Source: Pseudomonas segetis
GTDB lineage: Bacteria; Pseudomonadota; Gammaproteobacteria; Pseudomonadales; Pseudomonadaceae
Length of the DNA stretch: 64,000 bases
Reading direction: 5' to 3'
Assembly: GCF_900188155.1 (NCBI RefSeq)
Contig: NZ_FZOG01000002.1
Location: 697,845 to 761,844 of the forward strand
Position numbers and translations under genes: made by a program. Positions 8,972 to 17,668 of the stretch are shown piece by piece (the first letter of the stretch is position 1; each line of letters opens with the position of its first letter). The notes under the pieces are model-generated. The model ran no database searches and was not told the DNA's origin. It worked only from the letters and a program-made list of their open reading frames with translations.

Positions 8972-10369
8972 CTATTCCCAGGGAATTTGACCTAAAATCC
9001 AAAAGCGTGGCATGTAACCTGCGAAGTGTGAATCGAGATACGCTTGTTGCTTATTCTGCAAATCCGGCACATCAATCATTAGCGTATAACCGATAACTAC
9101 TAAAAACAGAATACTTAACAGCCTTACACCCATAAGCTTGTAGCGTGTCGCTGAATAACCAAAAGAAGCATTTTGAGTCCAGCGCGCAGTTGCCAGGCCA
9201 GCAATAATTGCAAGCCATGTTTCTGTATAAGGCATAACAAATACACCATCAACCTGAGCAAGAACAACTGCAGAAACAAGCGATATAGCAAGCACTGCAT
9301 CAAAATCCGTAGCTAAGCCCGACCTAATAAATCGCCAACCTGCTCTCGCCGCATAAATCATTAAAAGCAAAACGGCAACAGCCACTCCGCCACCCCATTC
9401 AGCTAGAAGTTGCAAAATAAATTGATGAGGGTGAGCTGCAATCGGATTTAATACCGCGGAAAAATTCATTGGACCAACACCCAAAACTGGATTGGCTATA
9501 AATAGCTCCCAGGCGATCCCCCAAATCACTTCTCGCCCCGACAATGAAGTCCTTAGGCCGTCTCTTAGGTTTACATCAATATCAAACCAGCTTGGAATTA
9601 AAAAGAAAAACACCAAATACAAACCTAGCCCAACACCTGCGACAGCGGCTTGCAAAGCAACGATACGCCAAAATTTAACCGCAACAATTAATAGAGCTAT
9701 ATTCGCCACCATCAAACCAACCAAAACTCCACGCCCAGCCAAACAATAAGCAACTACCCATTGAACGCTCAAAACTCCGAACAAAAAAACTGCCCCTACC
9801 TTATTGTCACGCGACCACAACCATCGAAGAGCACAAGTTGCAATCGGCAGGGCAATAACCTGGAATTGGCCATAAAACCGTGGATTAGAAAAACCACCAA
9901 TCAAAACATTAGACTCAAGCATATATATACCACTTAAGTAAGCAGATATATAAGCTACTAAAAACTGAAACGACAACAACACCAAAACAAAAACAATCAT
10001 TCCCGGAAACACCACATGCGTACGAAGCGGCAATTCCGAAACATACAAAGCCAAAATAACAAGCCCCCCATAACACGCCCACTCTTTCAAAGACCAGATA
10101 ACATATTCCGAGTCAGCGCACGAAAAAAGCCCGCAAATAAAAATAAAAACAAAAATGAAAAAGAACTGATGACTAAACCTTTGCGCCCCTGAGAACACAA
10201 ACCCTATCAAAGCAAAAAACAGCAATATCAACTGGGCGACTCGTTGCTGATCATGCCACTTTAATTCTGATATAAAAATCAACACACAAGATATTGAAAA
10301 AAAAGAAAACGCAAAAAAAACTACCACTAAAGCCGAAACTTTCTGAAACTCTAGCCGATTGAAATCCAT
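8972..10369 (-). CDS. tfpO: O-antigen ligase-like protein, probable pilin O-glycosylation enzyme (TfpO/PilO type)
   Basis: A 465-residue protein with about ten to twelve hydrophobic segments and a Wzy_C/O-antigen ligase signature (AAHPHQFILQLLAEWG) in the large periplasmic loop. TfpO of P. aeruginosa group I strains is about 461 residues. It is encoded directly after pilA and transfers one O-antigen unit to the C-terminal Ser of the pilin. Here the gene also follows pilA, and the pilin also ends in Ser. The GC content is far lower than in nadC or pilB (about 33-47% in rows checked), which suggests transfer as a pilin cassette. The generic alternative is an O-antigen ligase unrelated to pili, but the context argues against it. 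Confidence 0.8.
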   Translation of the reverse strand: MDFNRLEFQKVSALVVVFFAFSFFSISCVLIFISELKWHDQQRVAQLILLFFALIGFVFSGAQRFSHQFFFIFVFIFICGLFSCADSEYVIWSLKEWACYGGLVILALYVSELPLRTHVVFPGMIVFVLVLLSFQFLVAYISAYLSGIYMLESNVLIGGFSNPRFYGQFQVIALPIATCALRWLWSRDNKVGAVFLFGVLSVQWVVAYCLAGRGVLVGLMVANIALLIVAVKFWRIVALQAAVAGVGLGLYLVFFFLIPSWFDIDVNLRDGLRTSLSGREVIWGIAWELFIANPVLGVGPMNFSAVLNPIAAHPHQFILQLLAEWGGGVAVAVLLLMIYAARAGWRFIRSGLATDFDAVLAISLVSAVVLAQVDGVFVMPYTETWLAIIAGLATARWTQNASFGYSATRYKLMGVRLLSILFLVVIGYTLMIDVPDLQNKQQAYLDSHFAGYMPRFWILGQIPWE

Positions 10370-10400
10370 GGCAAGCCTTCTACAAGAGACTGTATCTCAT

Positions 10401-10428
10401 AAAAAACGCCTCGCATGTGCGAGGCGTT
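10401..10428 (-). terminator. Hairpin terminator between pilA and tfpO
   Basis: The stem is AACGCCTCGC/GCGAGGCGTT with a 4-base loop, followed on the minus strand by a run of T. It lies 30 bases after the pilA stop and would let only part of transcription continue into tfpO, giving far more pilin than ligase. Confidence 0.9.
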
Positions 10429-10457
10429 CTAAAGTAAATCAAATATAGAAAACTAGA

Positions 10458-10895
10458 TTAGCTTCTTGGGCAACCAGCGGGAGCAAAGGTATCATCCCAA
10501 CCTGAGTTCGAAGATGCTGTAAGGCTGCAGGTCCAAGCACCAGCAGCAGTACGACGCAGGTTAACTACTGCACCGTTCACTGCAGAAGCAACACTCCCAT
10601 TGAGCGTGCCTTGGATAAGAGCAGTTCCAGCAGCAGTATCCATAGTAACAGTTGGCGCAGCATTCATGAGACTTGAAGTCGTGAACCCTAGTTCAGCAGC
10701 AGTAGTTGCAGGATCATTACGACTAAACCGCTCTTCTGCTGCAGTCTTGAGTGCAGATAATTCGCCAACGGCACGAGTAACTTGAGTACGAGAAACATAG
10801 TTCTGATACTGAGGGATAGCGATAGCAGCCAAGATACCGATGATCGCAACTACGATCATCAATTCAATCAGGGTAAAACCTTTTTGAGCTTTCAT
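10458..10895 (-). CDS. pilA: Type IV major pilin PilA
   Basis: A 145-residue prepilin with the 6-residue leader MKAQKG, cut before Phe1, and Glu5 in [20 protein letters not shown]. Two cysteines (Cys123 and Cys142) bound the C-terminal disulphide loop. The protein ends GCPRS, so the last residue is a Ser available for TfpO-type glycosylation. PilD (14044-14916) should process it. An AGGAG ribosome site and a sigma-54 promoter precede it, and the PilS-PilR genes are in this window. The gene lies between tfpO and divergent pilB, as in P. aeruginosa. Confidence 0.97.
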   Translation of the reverse strand: MKAQKGFTLIELMIVVAIIGILAAIAIPQYQNYVSRTQVTRAVGELSALKTAAEERFSRNDPATTAAELGFTTSSLMNAAPTVTMDTAAGTALIQGTLNGSVASAVNGAVVNLRRTAAGAWTCSLTASSNSGWDDTFAPAGCPRS

Positions 10896-10940
10896 GTAAC
10901 TCTCCTAGAAATGAATAGGCCCAACGACCTGACCAGATCA

Positions 10941-10958
10941 ATGCATTCACTGTGCCAA
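10941..10958 (-). promoter_or_regulatory. Sigma-54 (RpoN) promoter of pilA
   Basis: Read on the minus strand: TTGGCACAGTGAATGCAT, with GG and GC separated by exactly 10 bases (TGGCAC as -24, TGCAT as -12). It lies about 47 bases before the pilA start. TGTC motifs of the kind reported for PilR binding occur further upstream at 11042-11045 and 11056-11059. Confidence 0.85.
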
Positions 10959-11116
10959 CTTCCAAAATGCCGAAAATCCCCGTCCAAAGATCTCTATACA
11001 GCTAAAAGCGATCCTGATTAGCGACATTATGTGACGCATTTTGTCAGTCTTGGAATGTCAATTTGGTTCTGCCCTTCAACTAGGCTATAACGCAGGCATA
11101 GTTTCTGGAGCCCGCA

Positions 11117-12820
11117 ATGAACGACGTCGTCTCTCTCACTGGCCTGGCCAAGCAAATGGTTATCGCTGAGCTGCTTGATGAAAAAGCAGCCCAGCAAGCC
11201 CAGCAGCAAGCCACGCGCAATAAAATGTCGCTGGTGACCTACCTTGTGCAAAACAAGCTGGTTAAAAGCCGGGCACTGGCCGAGCTGGCTTCCGACCAGT
11301 TTGGTGTGTCATTCGTTGATTTGGGTGCCATAGACAAAGAAAGCCAACCACGCGACCTGGTCAGCGAGAAGTTGGTGCGCCAACACCGGGTGATTCCGCT
11401 TTGGAAGCGCGGTAACAAGCTGTTTATTGGCGTATCCGACCCGACCAACCATCAAGCGGTCACGGATATCCAGTTCAGCACCGGCCTCAATACCGAAGCC
11501 ATCCTGGTTGAAGATGACAAGCTTGGCGACGCCATCGAGAAGTTCTTCGACTCAGGCACCAACGGCATGGAAGACCTTGCCGATGTTGACCTGGACGGGC
11601 TGGATGTTGAAGCGGTAGATGATGAGCCGCGTGGTGGTGATGGCGGCCAGGAAGCCGATGATGCGCCGGTGGTGCGCTTCGTTAATAAGATGCTGCTGGA
11701 TGCAATCAAAGGCGGCTCTTCCGACCTGCATTTTGAGCCCTACGAAAAAAGCTATCGCGTACGCCTGCGCACTGACGGCATCCTGCATGAAGTGGCGCGC
11801 CCGCCGATTCAGCTTGCGCCACGAATTTCCGCTCGCCTTAAGGTCATGGCCTCCCTGGATATTTCCGAGCGGCGCAAACCGCAGGATGGCCGGATAAAAA
11901 TGCGTATTTCCAAGACCAAGTCCATCGATTTCCGGGTCAACACCTTGCCCACGCTGTGGGGAGAGAAGATCGTGATGCGGATTCTCGACCCCACCAGCGC
12001 ACAAATGGGCATTGATGCGCTGGGCTATGAGGAAGATCAAAAAGAGCTGTATATGACGGCCCTCAAACAACCGCAGGGCATGATTCTGGTTACCGGCCCG
12101 ACCGGTTCAGGCAAAACCGTTTCCCTTTATACAGGCCTGAATATCCTCAATACGCCAGATGTAAACATCTCCACCGCCGAAGACCCGGTCGAGATCAACC
12201 TTGAGGGCATCAACCAGGTCAACGTCAACCCCAAGCAGGGCATGGACTTTACCCAGGCACTGCGCGCATTCCTGCGCCAGGACCCGGATATCATCATGGT
12301 TGGCGAGATCCGCGACCTCGATACCGCCTCCATTGCGGTAAAAGCCGCGCAAACCGGCCATATGGTGATGTCGACCCTGCACACAAACAGTGCCGCAGAA
12401 ACCCTGACTCGCCTGCGCAATATGGGCGTGCCGTCGTTTAACATCGCCACCTCGGTCAACCTGATTATTGCCCAGCGCCTGGCGCGCAAGCTGTGCAGCA
12501 GTTGCAAAAAAGAAATTGACGTACCGCGCGAGACGCTTTTGGGAGAAGGGTTCCCCGAGGCAAAAATTGGCACATTCAAGATTTTCGGCCCCGTGGGATG
12601 TGAAAATTGCAAAGGCGGTTACAAAGGCCGTGTCGGAATATATGAAGTGGTTAAAAACACGCCTAACCTGCAACGGATTATCATGGAGGAAGGCAACTCC
12701 ATCGACATTTCCGCGCAGATGCGCAAAGACGGCTTTAATGATCTACGCACCTCGGCACTGGTGAAAGCGATGCAAGGCGTCACCAGCCTTGAGGAAGTCA
12801 ACCGCGTAACCAAGGATTAA
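11117..12820 (+). CDS. pilB: Type IV pilus extension ATPase PilB
   Basis: A 567-residue hexameric ATPase that powers pilus extension from the cytoplasmic face. An N-terminal T2SE_N domain lies at residues about 1-160. The Walker A motif GPTGSGKT is at 327-334, and the Asp box and Walker B are seen in DPDIIMVGEIRD. The tetracysteine zinc motif CSSCKKE ... CENCKGG follows near residue 460-500. The length is normal for the family. It is divergent from pilA and begins the pilB-pilC-pilD operon, with only 2 bases before pilC. Confidence 0.98.
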   Translation: MNDVVSLTGLAKQMVIAELLDEKAAQQAQQQATRNKMSLVTYLVQNKLVKSRALAELASDQFGVSFVDLGAIDKESQPRDLVSEKLVRQHRVIPLWKRGNKLFIGVSDPTNHQAVTDIQFSTGLNTEAILVEDDKLGDAIEKFFDSGTNGMEDLADVDLDGLDVEAVDDEPRGGDGGQEADDAPVVRFVNKMLLDAIKGGSSDLHFEPYEKSYRVRLRTDGILHEVARPPIQLAPRISARLKVMASLDISERRKPQDGRIKMRISKTKSIDFRVNTLPTLWGEKIVMRILDPTSAQMGIDALGYEEDQKELYMTALKQPQGMILVTGPTGSGKTVSLYTGLNILNTPDVNISTAEDPVEINLEGINQVNVNPKQGMDFTQALRAFLRQDPDIIMVGEIRDLDTASIAVKAAQTGHMVMSTLHTNSAAETLTRLRNMGVPSFNIATSVNLIIAQRLARKLCSSCKKEIDVPRETLLGEGFPEAKIGTFKIFGPVGCENCKGGYKGRVGIYEVVKNTPNLQRIIMEEGNSIDISAQMRKDGFNDLRTSALVKAMQGVTSLEEVNRVTKD

Positions 12821-12822
12821 CC

Positions 12823-14040
12823 ATGGCGGCAAAAGCATTAAAAACCAGCGTATTCGCCTGGGAAGGTAAAGATAAGAAAGGCGCAGTGGTCAAAGGCGAG
12901 CTTAACGGCCAAAACCCTGCCTTGGTCAAAGCCCAACTGCGCAAACAAGGTATCAACCCCACCAAGGTACGCAAAAAATCTGCCTCAATCTTCAGTGCAG
13001 GCAAAAAGATCAAGCCCATGGACATTGCCTTGTTTACAAGGCAAATGGCGACCATGATGAAAGCTGGGGTGCCGCTACTGCAGTCGTTCGATATTATCAG
13101 CGAGGGTTTTGACAACCCTAATATGCGCAAGCTAGTTGATGAGATCAAGCAACAGGTCGCAGCAGGTAATAGTTTTGCTGCCTCCCTACGAACAAAACCC
13201 CAGTATTTTGATGAACTCTACTGCAATTTGGTTGAGTCTGGCGAACAGGCGGGAGCTCTTGAAGGTTTATTAGACAGAATTGCAACCTACAAAGAGAAAA
13301 CCGAGTCTCTCAAGGCAAAAATCAAAAAAGCAATGAACTACCCGATTGCCGTAATTGTGGTAGCAATCATTGTTTCCTCAATCCTTCTGATCAAAGTAGT
13401 TCCGCAGTTTCAAGAAGTATTCGATAGCTTCGGCGCAGAGCTACCAGCATTTACATTAATGGTCATCAATATTTCCGAAGGTCTACAAAGGTGGTGGTAC
13501 GTATTCATCATTGGAGCATTTTTACTCGGCATAATTTTTAAAGAAGCCCATAAACGGTCACAAAAATTCCGAGATTCGATAGACCGAATGTTGCTTAAGA
13601 TGCCCGTGGTAGGCGACATTATATACAAGTCCGCCATTGCCCGTTTTGCACGAACACTTTCAACTACATTTGCCGCAGGTGTTCCACTTGTGGACGCCCT
13701 TGACTCAGTAGCTGGCGCCACGGGCAACATTGTTTTTAAAAATGCAACTAACAAAGTAAAGTCAGATGTATCGACAGGCATGCAGCTGAACTTCTCCATG
13801 AGGTCAACAGGAGTGTTTCCTTCAATGGCTATCCAGATGACTGCTATTGGTGAAGAATCTGGCTCACTCGACGACATGCTGAGCAAAGTGGCGAGTTATT
13901 ACGAAGAAGAAGTCGACAATATGGTCGATGGCCTTACCAGCCTAATGGAGCCAGTCATCATGGCTGTTTTAGGTGTCCTCGTTGGCGGCCTTATTATCGC
14001 CATGTACCTACCCATCTTCCAACTGGGCAACGTCGTCTAA
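12823..14040 (+). CDS. pilC: Type IV pilus inner-membrane platform protein PilC
   Basis: A 405-residue platform protein that couples PilB and PilT to pilin insertion. It has two GspF domains: the first with the conserved FTRQMATMMKAGVPLLQSF, the second with FARTLSTTFAAGVPLVDAL. Membrane segments lie near residues 170-190, 220-240 and 375-400. From about 13050 to 14000 the base composition drops to 35-45% GC in rows checked, against about 58% in pilB. The protein remains intact. This suggests a recombined segment inside the gene. Confidence 0.97.
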   Translation: MAAKALKTSVFAWEGKDKKGAVVKGELNGQNPALVKAQLRKQGINPTKVRKKSASIFSAGKKIKPMDIALFTRQMATMMKAGVPLLQSFDIISEGFDNPNMRKLVDEIKQQVAAGNSFAASLRTKPQYFDELYCNLVESGEQAGALEGLLDRIATYKEKTESLKAKIKKAMNYPIAVIVVAIIVSSILLIKVVPQFQEVFDSFGAELPAFTLMVINISEGLQRWWYVFIIGAFLLGIIFKEAHKRSQKFRDSIDRMLLKMPVVGDIIYKSAIARFARTLSTTFAAGVPLVDALDSVAGATGNIVFKNATNKVKSDVSTGMQLNFSMRSTGVFPSMAIQMTAIGEESGSLDDMLSKVASYYEEEVDNMVDGLTSLMEPVIMAVLGVLVGGLIIAMYLPIFQLGNVV

Positions 14041-14043
14041 CCC

Positions 14044-14916
14044 ATGCAAACACTCGACTTTCTGGCCAGCTCTGCGCTGGCCTTTTCTTTATGCGTGCTG
14101 GTTATCGGCTTGCTGGTTGGCAGTTTTCTGAATGTTGTGGTGTATCGCCTGCCCATCATGATGCAGCGCGATTGGCAGGCCCAGGCGCGTGAAGCATTGG
14201 AGTTGCCTGCCGAAGCCCCTAAACAAAGCTTCAACCTGTTTCTGCCCAATTCAGCATGCCCTTCGTGCAAGCATGAGATTCGCCCTTGGGAGAACATCCC
14301 GGTCGTCAGCTACCTGGCACTGCGTGGCAAATGCTCCAGTTGCAAAACCCCGATCAGCAAGCGCTACCCCTTGGTTGAGCTGGCCTGCGGGGCGCTGTCA
14401 TTCTTTATTGCCTGGCACTTTGGCTTTACCTGGCAAACCGGCTTGATGCTCTTGCTCACATGGGGCTTGCTGGCAATGAGCCTGATTGATGCCGACCACC
14501 AATTGCTACCCGATGTACTGGTGCTGCCGCTGCTCTGGCTCGGCTTGATCACCAACTACTTTGGCCTGTTTACCAGCCTTGGCGATGCACTCTGGGGTGC
14601 GGTTGCCGGATACCTGAGCCTGTGGACGGTGTTTTGGCTGTTCAAGCTGGTCACGGGCAAGGAAGGCATGGGTTATGGCGACTTCAAGTTACTGGCCATG
14701 CTAGGCGCCTGGGGGGGCTGGCAGATCCTGCCGCTGACAATCTTGCTGTCGTCTCTGGTTGGCGCAGTCCTTGGCGTGATCATGTTGCGCATGCGCAATG
14801 CCGAAACCAGCACACCAATCCCCTTTGGTCCTTACCTGGCTATCGCGGGCTGGATAGCCCTGATCTGGGGCGAGCAGATCACTTCAACCTACCTGCAATT
14901 TGCCGGCATGAAATAG
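14044..14916 (+). CDS. pilD: Prepilin leader peptidase / N-methyltransferase PilD
   Basis: A 290-residue integral membrane aspartyl protease. It removes the leader from PilA, FimT, FimU, PilV, PilW, PilX and PilE, and methylates the new N terminus. The cytoplasmic tetracysteine motif CPSCKHE ... CSSCKTP is present, as are the two catalytic Asp regions LIDADHQLLPD and GMGYGDFKLLA. It lies 3 bases after pilC. It also serves type II secretion in relatives. Confidence 0.97.
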   Translation: MQTLDFLASSALAFSLCVLVIGLLVGSFLNVVVYRLPIMMQRDWQAQAREALELPAEAPKQSFNLFLPNSACPSCKHEIRPWENIPVVSYLALRGKCSSCKTPISKRYPLVELACGALSFFIAWHFGFTWQTGLMLLLTWGLLAMSLIDADHQLLPDVLVLPLLWLGLITNYFGLFTSLGDALWGAVAGYLSLWTVFWLFKLVTGKEGMGYGDFKLLAMLGAWGGWQILPLTILLSSLVGAVLGVIMLRMRNAETSTPIPFGPYLAIAGWIALIWGEQITSTYLQFAGMK

Positions 14917-15034
14917 CTCGATCGAGCGCACTGGCCATGCGCTCATCATGCATCTCATCTTCCGGGTCGCCAGCAACAAGCCCCCTGCTCTACAATCTGC
15001 AGTCTGTTTGATTGATTAGAGCCACTGCACGCGC

Positions 15035-15643
15035 ATGAAACCTTGGATTTTGGGCCTCACCGGCGGCATCGGCAGCGGTAAAAGCGCGGTTGCGCAATGC
15101 TTTATCGACCTTGGCGTGCATCTGGTGGATGCCGACCAGGCGGCGCGCTGGGTGGTTGAGCCTGGTCGCCCTGCCCTACGCCAGATAACCGAGCACTTTG
15201 GCGAAGCTATCCTGCAAGCGGATGGCCAGCTTGATCGCGCAGCGCTGCGCAAGCTGATTTTTCAGGATGCCGAACAGCGACGCTGGCTCGAAGCCTTACT
15301 GCACCCGCTGATCAATCAAGAGATCATCCAGTATCTGGCCCAGGCAACCTCGCCTTATGCAATTCTGGTCACTCCCTTGCTGGTGGAAACCGGCCAGCAC
15401 GCATTGACCCAGCGCGTACTGGTGATCGACGCACCCGAAACGCTGCAGATTGAACGCACGCTGATGCGCGACAATACTTCACTCGAACAGGTGCAGGCGA
15501 TTCTTAACGCCCAGGCTACACGCCAGCAGCGCTTGCAAATAGCCGATGACGTACTGGTAAACGACCGCGATCTCATTTGGCTGCGCAGCGAAGTTGAACG
15601 CCTGCATACTTTTTACCTGACTCTAAATAGGGGCCAACCATGA
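15035..15643 (+). CDS. coaE: Dephospho-CoA kinase
   Basis: A 202-residue enzyme that carries out the last step of coenzyme A synthesis, phosphorylating the ribose of dephospho-CoA. The P loop GGIGSGKS is at residues 8-15, followed by [13 protein letters not shown] and the lid region. It overlaps yacG by 4 bases (ATGA), which implies translational coupling. The neighbourhood pilD-coaE-yacG is conserved across gammaproteobacteria. Confidence 0.97.
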   Translation: MKPWILGLTGGIGSGKSAVAQCFIDLGVHLVDADQAARWVVEPGRPALRQITEHFGEAILQADGQLDRAALRKLIFQDAEQRRWLEALLHPLINQEIIQYLAQATSPYAILVTPLLVETGQHALTQRVLVIDAPETLQIERTLMRDNTSLEQVQAILNAQATRQQRLQIADDVLVNDRDLIWLRSEVERLHTFYLTLNRGQP

Positions 15644-15840
15644 CCACACCCACACTCGTCGCCTGCCCGACTTGCGCAGCACCTGTTGAATGGGGCCCAC
15701 AAAGCCCTAGCCGGCCGTTTTGCTCGGAACGTTGCAAGCTGATCGACCTGGGCGCCTGGGCATCCGAGGAGCATGCGATACCCGGTAATGAACTGGAAGA
15801 CGATGTGTTTTCCGAGGAAATCCCGCCGCGCACCCACTGA
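15640..15840 (+). CDS. yacG: DNA gyrase inhibitor YacG (zinc protein)
   Basis: A 66-residue zinc-binding protein with four cysteines in CPTC and FCSERC, followed by IDLGAW. In E. coli, YacG binds GyrB and inhibits gyrase. The C terminus is acidic and probably disordered. The gene overlaps coaE by ATGA and lies just upstream of a REP pair. Confidence 0.95.
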   Translation: MTTPTLVACPTCAAPVEWGPQSPSRPFCSERCKLIDLGAWASEEHAIPGNELEDDVFSEEIPPRTH

Positions 15841-15860
15841 CAAAGGGCTCCATACCCTTC

Positions 15861-15955
15861 GTAGGGTGGGCAACGCGAAGTTTGCCCACCCTAACCCGAT
15901 CAACAAACAAATCGGCCAGTGTAAATGGTGGATGAAAAAAGCGTCATCCACCCTA
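15861..15955. repeat. Divergent REP pair after yacG
   Basis: The first palindrome begins GTAGGGTGGGCAACGCGAAG and closes with a TTTGCCCACCC arm (15861-15891). The second is GGTGGATGA, AAAAAGCG, TCATCCACC plus CTA (15927-15954), a sequence variant of the window's common type. It ends against the MITE-like element at 15957. Confidence 0.7.
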
Positions 15956-15956
15956 T

Positions 15957-16095
15957 GGAACCTCTGAAAAAGGTAGCGAGCGACGATAGTACAAGGCAAA
16001 AAACTGCGAAAAAGCGGAGTTTAGTGGCCTAAATGAGCATTTTGAGCAGTTTTTTAACGCCGTAATATCTAGCGCAGTAGTTTTTCAGAGGTTCC
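15957..16095. mobile_element. MITE-like element, about 139 bp, with 15-bp inverted ends
   Basis: The perfect terminal inverted repeats are GGAACCTCTGAAAAA (15957-15971) and TTTTTCAGAGGTTCC (16081-16095). The interior holds no gene but contains a secondary hairpin-like stretch (AAAAAACTGC ... GCAGTTTTTT). A target duplication is not certain; TA occurs near both ends. The right end abuts the stop codon of the permease gene at 16097. The element looks like a non-autonomous derivative of an insertion sequence not present in this window. Confidence 0.8.
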
Positions 16096-16096
16096 C

Positions 16097-16792
16097 TTAC
16101 GAATCGGGTGGTTGCTTGTCGTTTTTCCAGGGCGCAGACAAATAGCGGCTGCGATTGAAGGTTTCCAGCCAGTCCGGATAGAACACCACCAGCGCACTCA
16201 CCACCAAACCATTGATAAAGGCCTCTGGAAATATCACCAACCATAAATAGCCGATGTAGTCTTCAATCCAGGGCGGCATCTCGAACACGCCATCCAGCCA
16301 CAACAGACCAAATGCCGAGAGTATGACCAGCAAGGTCGCCAACGCCGCCGGGAAAAAGCCGCAAAAGAAGATATACACGAACAAGTTTTCCGGTTGCTCG
16401 CGCTCGACACGTAGCGCACACAACTCGGTCACCAGCACCGGCAGCGCCACCAACAACACACCGTTTACACCAAGCGCCGAAAAGTCCTGCAGCCCCAACG
16501 CCAGCAACCCAAGTTGCGCCAGCAGGCCAACCAGCACCGCCAGCGGCCAGTCGAGCAGCAAGGTCACAGCTGTCATGCCGATAAAGTGATAGGACAGGCC
16601 CGACTCGAAATCTCGCCGCACCAGCCATAACAAAAACAACGCCAAAGCCGTGGCAAACACCAGATGCTGGCGGCGCAGGTCGCTGATCAGCGCCACCCAG
16701 GGCGCACGCCAAATCGCCCAGAGCACGACGGGCGCATACAACAGCCAGCCTGCCAGCGTGCTAGTGGTCGTGAGTAACTCGGCACCAATCAT
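16097..16792 (-). CDS. Energy-coupling factor type membrane permease (CbiM/NikM-like)
   Basis: A 231-residue polytopic protein with about six hydrophobic segments, resembling the ECF-transporter permease/substrate-binding family annotated in this position in Pseudomonas. The family motif near the end is recognisable (PEAFINGLVVSALVVFYPDWL). It lacks the canonical MHIPDG start of cobalt/nickel CbiM proteins, so the substrate is unknown. No ATPase subunits are adjacent. Its stop codon touches the MITE-like element. Confidence 0.7.
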   Translation of the reverse strand: MIGAELLTTTSTLAGWLLYAPVVLWAIWRAPWVALISDLRRQHLVFATALALFLLWLVRRDFESGLSYHFIGMTAVTLLLDWPLAVLVGLLAQLGLLALGLQDFSALGVNGVLLVALPVLVTELCALRVEREQPENLFVYIFFCGFFPAALATLLVILSAFGLLWLDGVFEMPPWIEDYIGYLWLVIFPEAFINGLVVSALVVFYPDWLETFNRSRYLSAPWKNDKQPPDS

Positions 16793-16904
16793 CTCGCCAC
16801 ACCTCAGCCAGGACAGATGAGCGACAGTCTACACCGCTGACCAAAGGCTCTAAACCGCCAGCTGATCGTCACGCGTGGCCAAACAATAGAGCTAAGCTAA
16901 GTAG

Positions 16905-17534
16905 ATGGATGATTCTGACTACCTGCGCCTGCTCACCGACCATGCCGAGCAAGCCAATACATTCCTGTCGAATGCACGTAAATGGGAGCGTGAGCGCTGG
17001 GTTTGCCACCGCTTGCTGCAAGCGTTCAACCTGCGCCACAGGCTTGAAGAGTTCAATGCGCCCGGTAATGAACCGCCCGATGTATTATTTCGCGAGGCCA
17101 ATTTCGAGGTGTTCTTTGTGCTCGATGAAGGTCGCCGCCTCAATGATGAGTGGCGGGCCGAACTCGAACGCCGTCGGCGGGCATTCTCCCTGAGCCAGCT
17201 GGTCCGACGCGAGGCCAAGCCCAAACGCATCCCGGCCAAGGATCTGCTCGCCCACCTTGCCCCCACACTGAGCAAAAAAGCCCACAACTACCGTGAACGC
17301 AACCTTGATCTTGGCGAACTGGATCTAGTCGCCTACATCAACCTGAAACGCTCGATACTTGATTTCAACAGCCACTTCCCGCCGCCCACCGACTTCCTTC
17401 GTCAAGGCTGGCGCTCGCTTTCGGTGGTTGCCCCGACCTTCGCCCGGGTGATTTTTGCTCACGCCGATGCGCCCGACTTTTTACGCAACAACCTTGGTCG
17501 CAGCGTCATTTTCGATGCAGGCATGAGCCTGTAA
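16905..17534 (+). CDS. DUF1780 protein
   Basis: A 209-residue soluble protein of a small family found mainly in Pseudomonas (DUF1780), with no established function. Charged helical stretches (NARKWERERWVCHRLLQAF, RRRRAFSLSQLVRREAKPKR) are rich in Arg. Some databases link the family to an endonuclease-like fold; I cannot confirm active-site residues. The start MDDSDYLRLL is plausible. It is followed by a MOSC gene in the same direction. Confidence 0.8.
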   Translation: MDDSDYLRLLTDHAEQANTFLSNARKWERERWVCHRLLQAFNLRHRLEEFNAPGNEPPDVLFREANFEVFFVLDEGRRLNDEWRAELERRRRAFSLSQLVRREAKPKRIPAKDLLAHLAPTLSKKAHNYRERNLDLGELDLVAYINLKRSILDFNSHFPPPTDFLRQGWRSLSVVAPTFARVIFAHADAPDFLRNNLGRSVIFDAGMSL

Positions 17535-17610
17535 ACGTAATATCTGCCAATAATCGCAGTCAGTATTTCGCAGATAAAACACCCTTGTCCGCCCCAATGA
17601 ATCGCCCTTC

Positions 17611-17641
17611 GCAGGGTGCGACAACGCGAAACTTGTCCACC
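17611..17641 (+). repeat. Single REP palindrome upstream of the MOSC gene
   Basis: It starts GCAGGGTGCGACAA and closes with TTGTCCACC. A truncated half of the second type (TTGTCCGCCCC) lies just upstream at about 17585. It sits 28 bases before the MOSC start. Confidence 0.75.
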
Positions 17642-17668
17642 ACTCACAAATCAAACTCGGACCATTCA

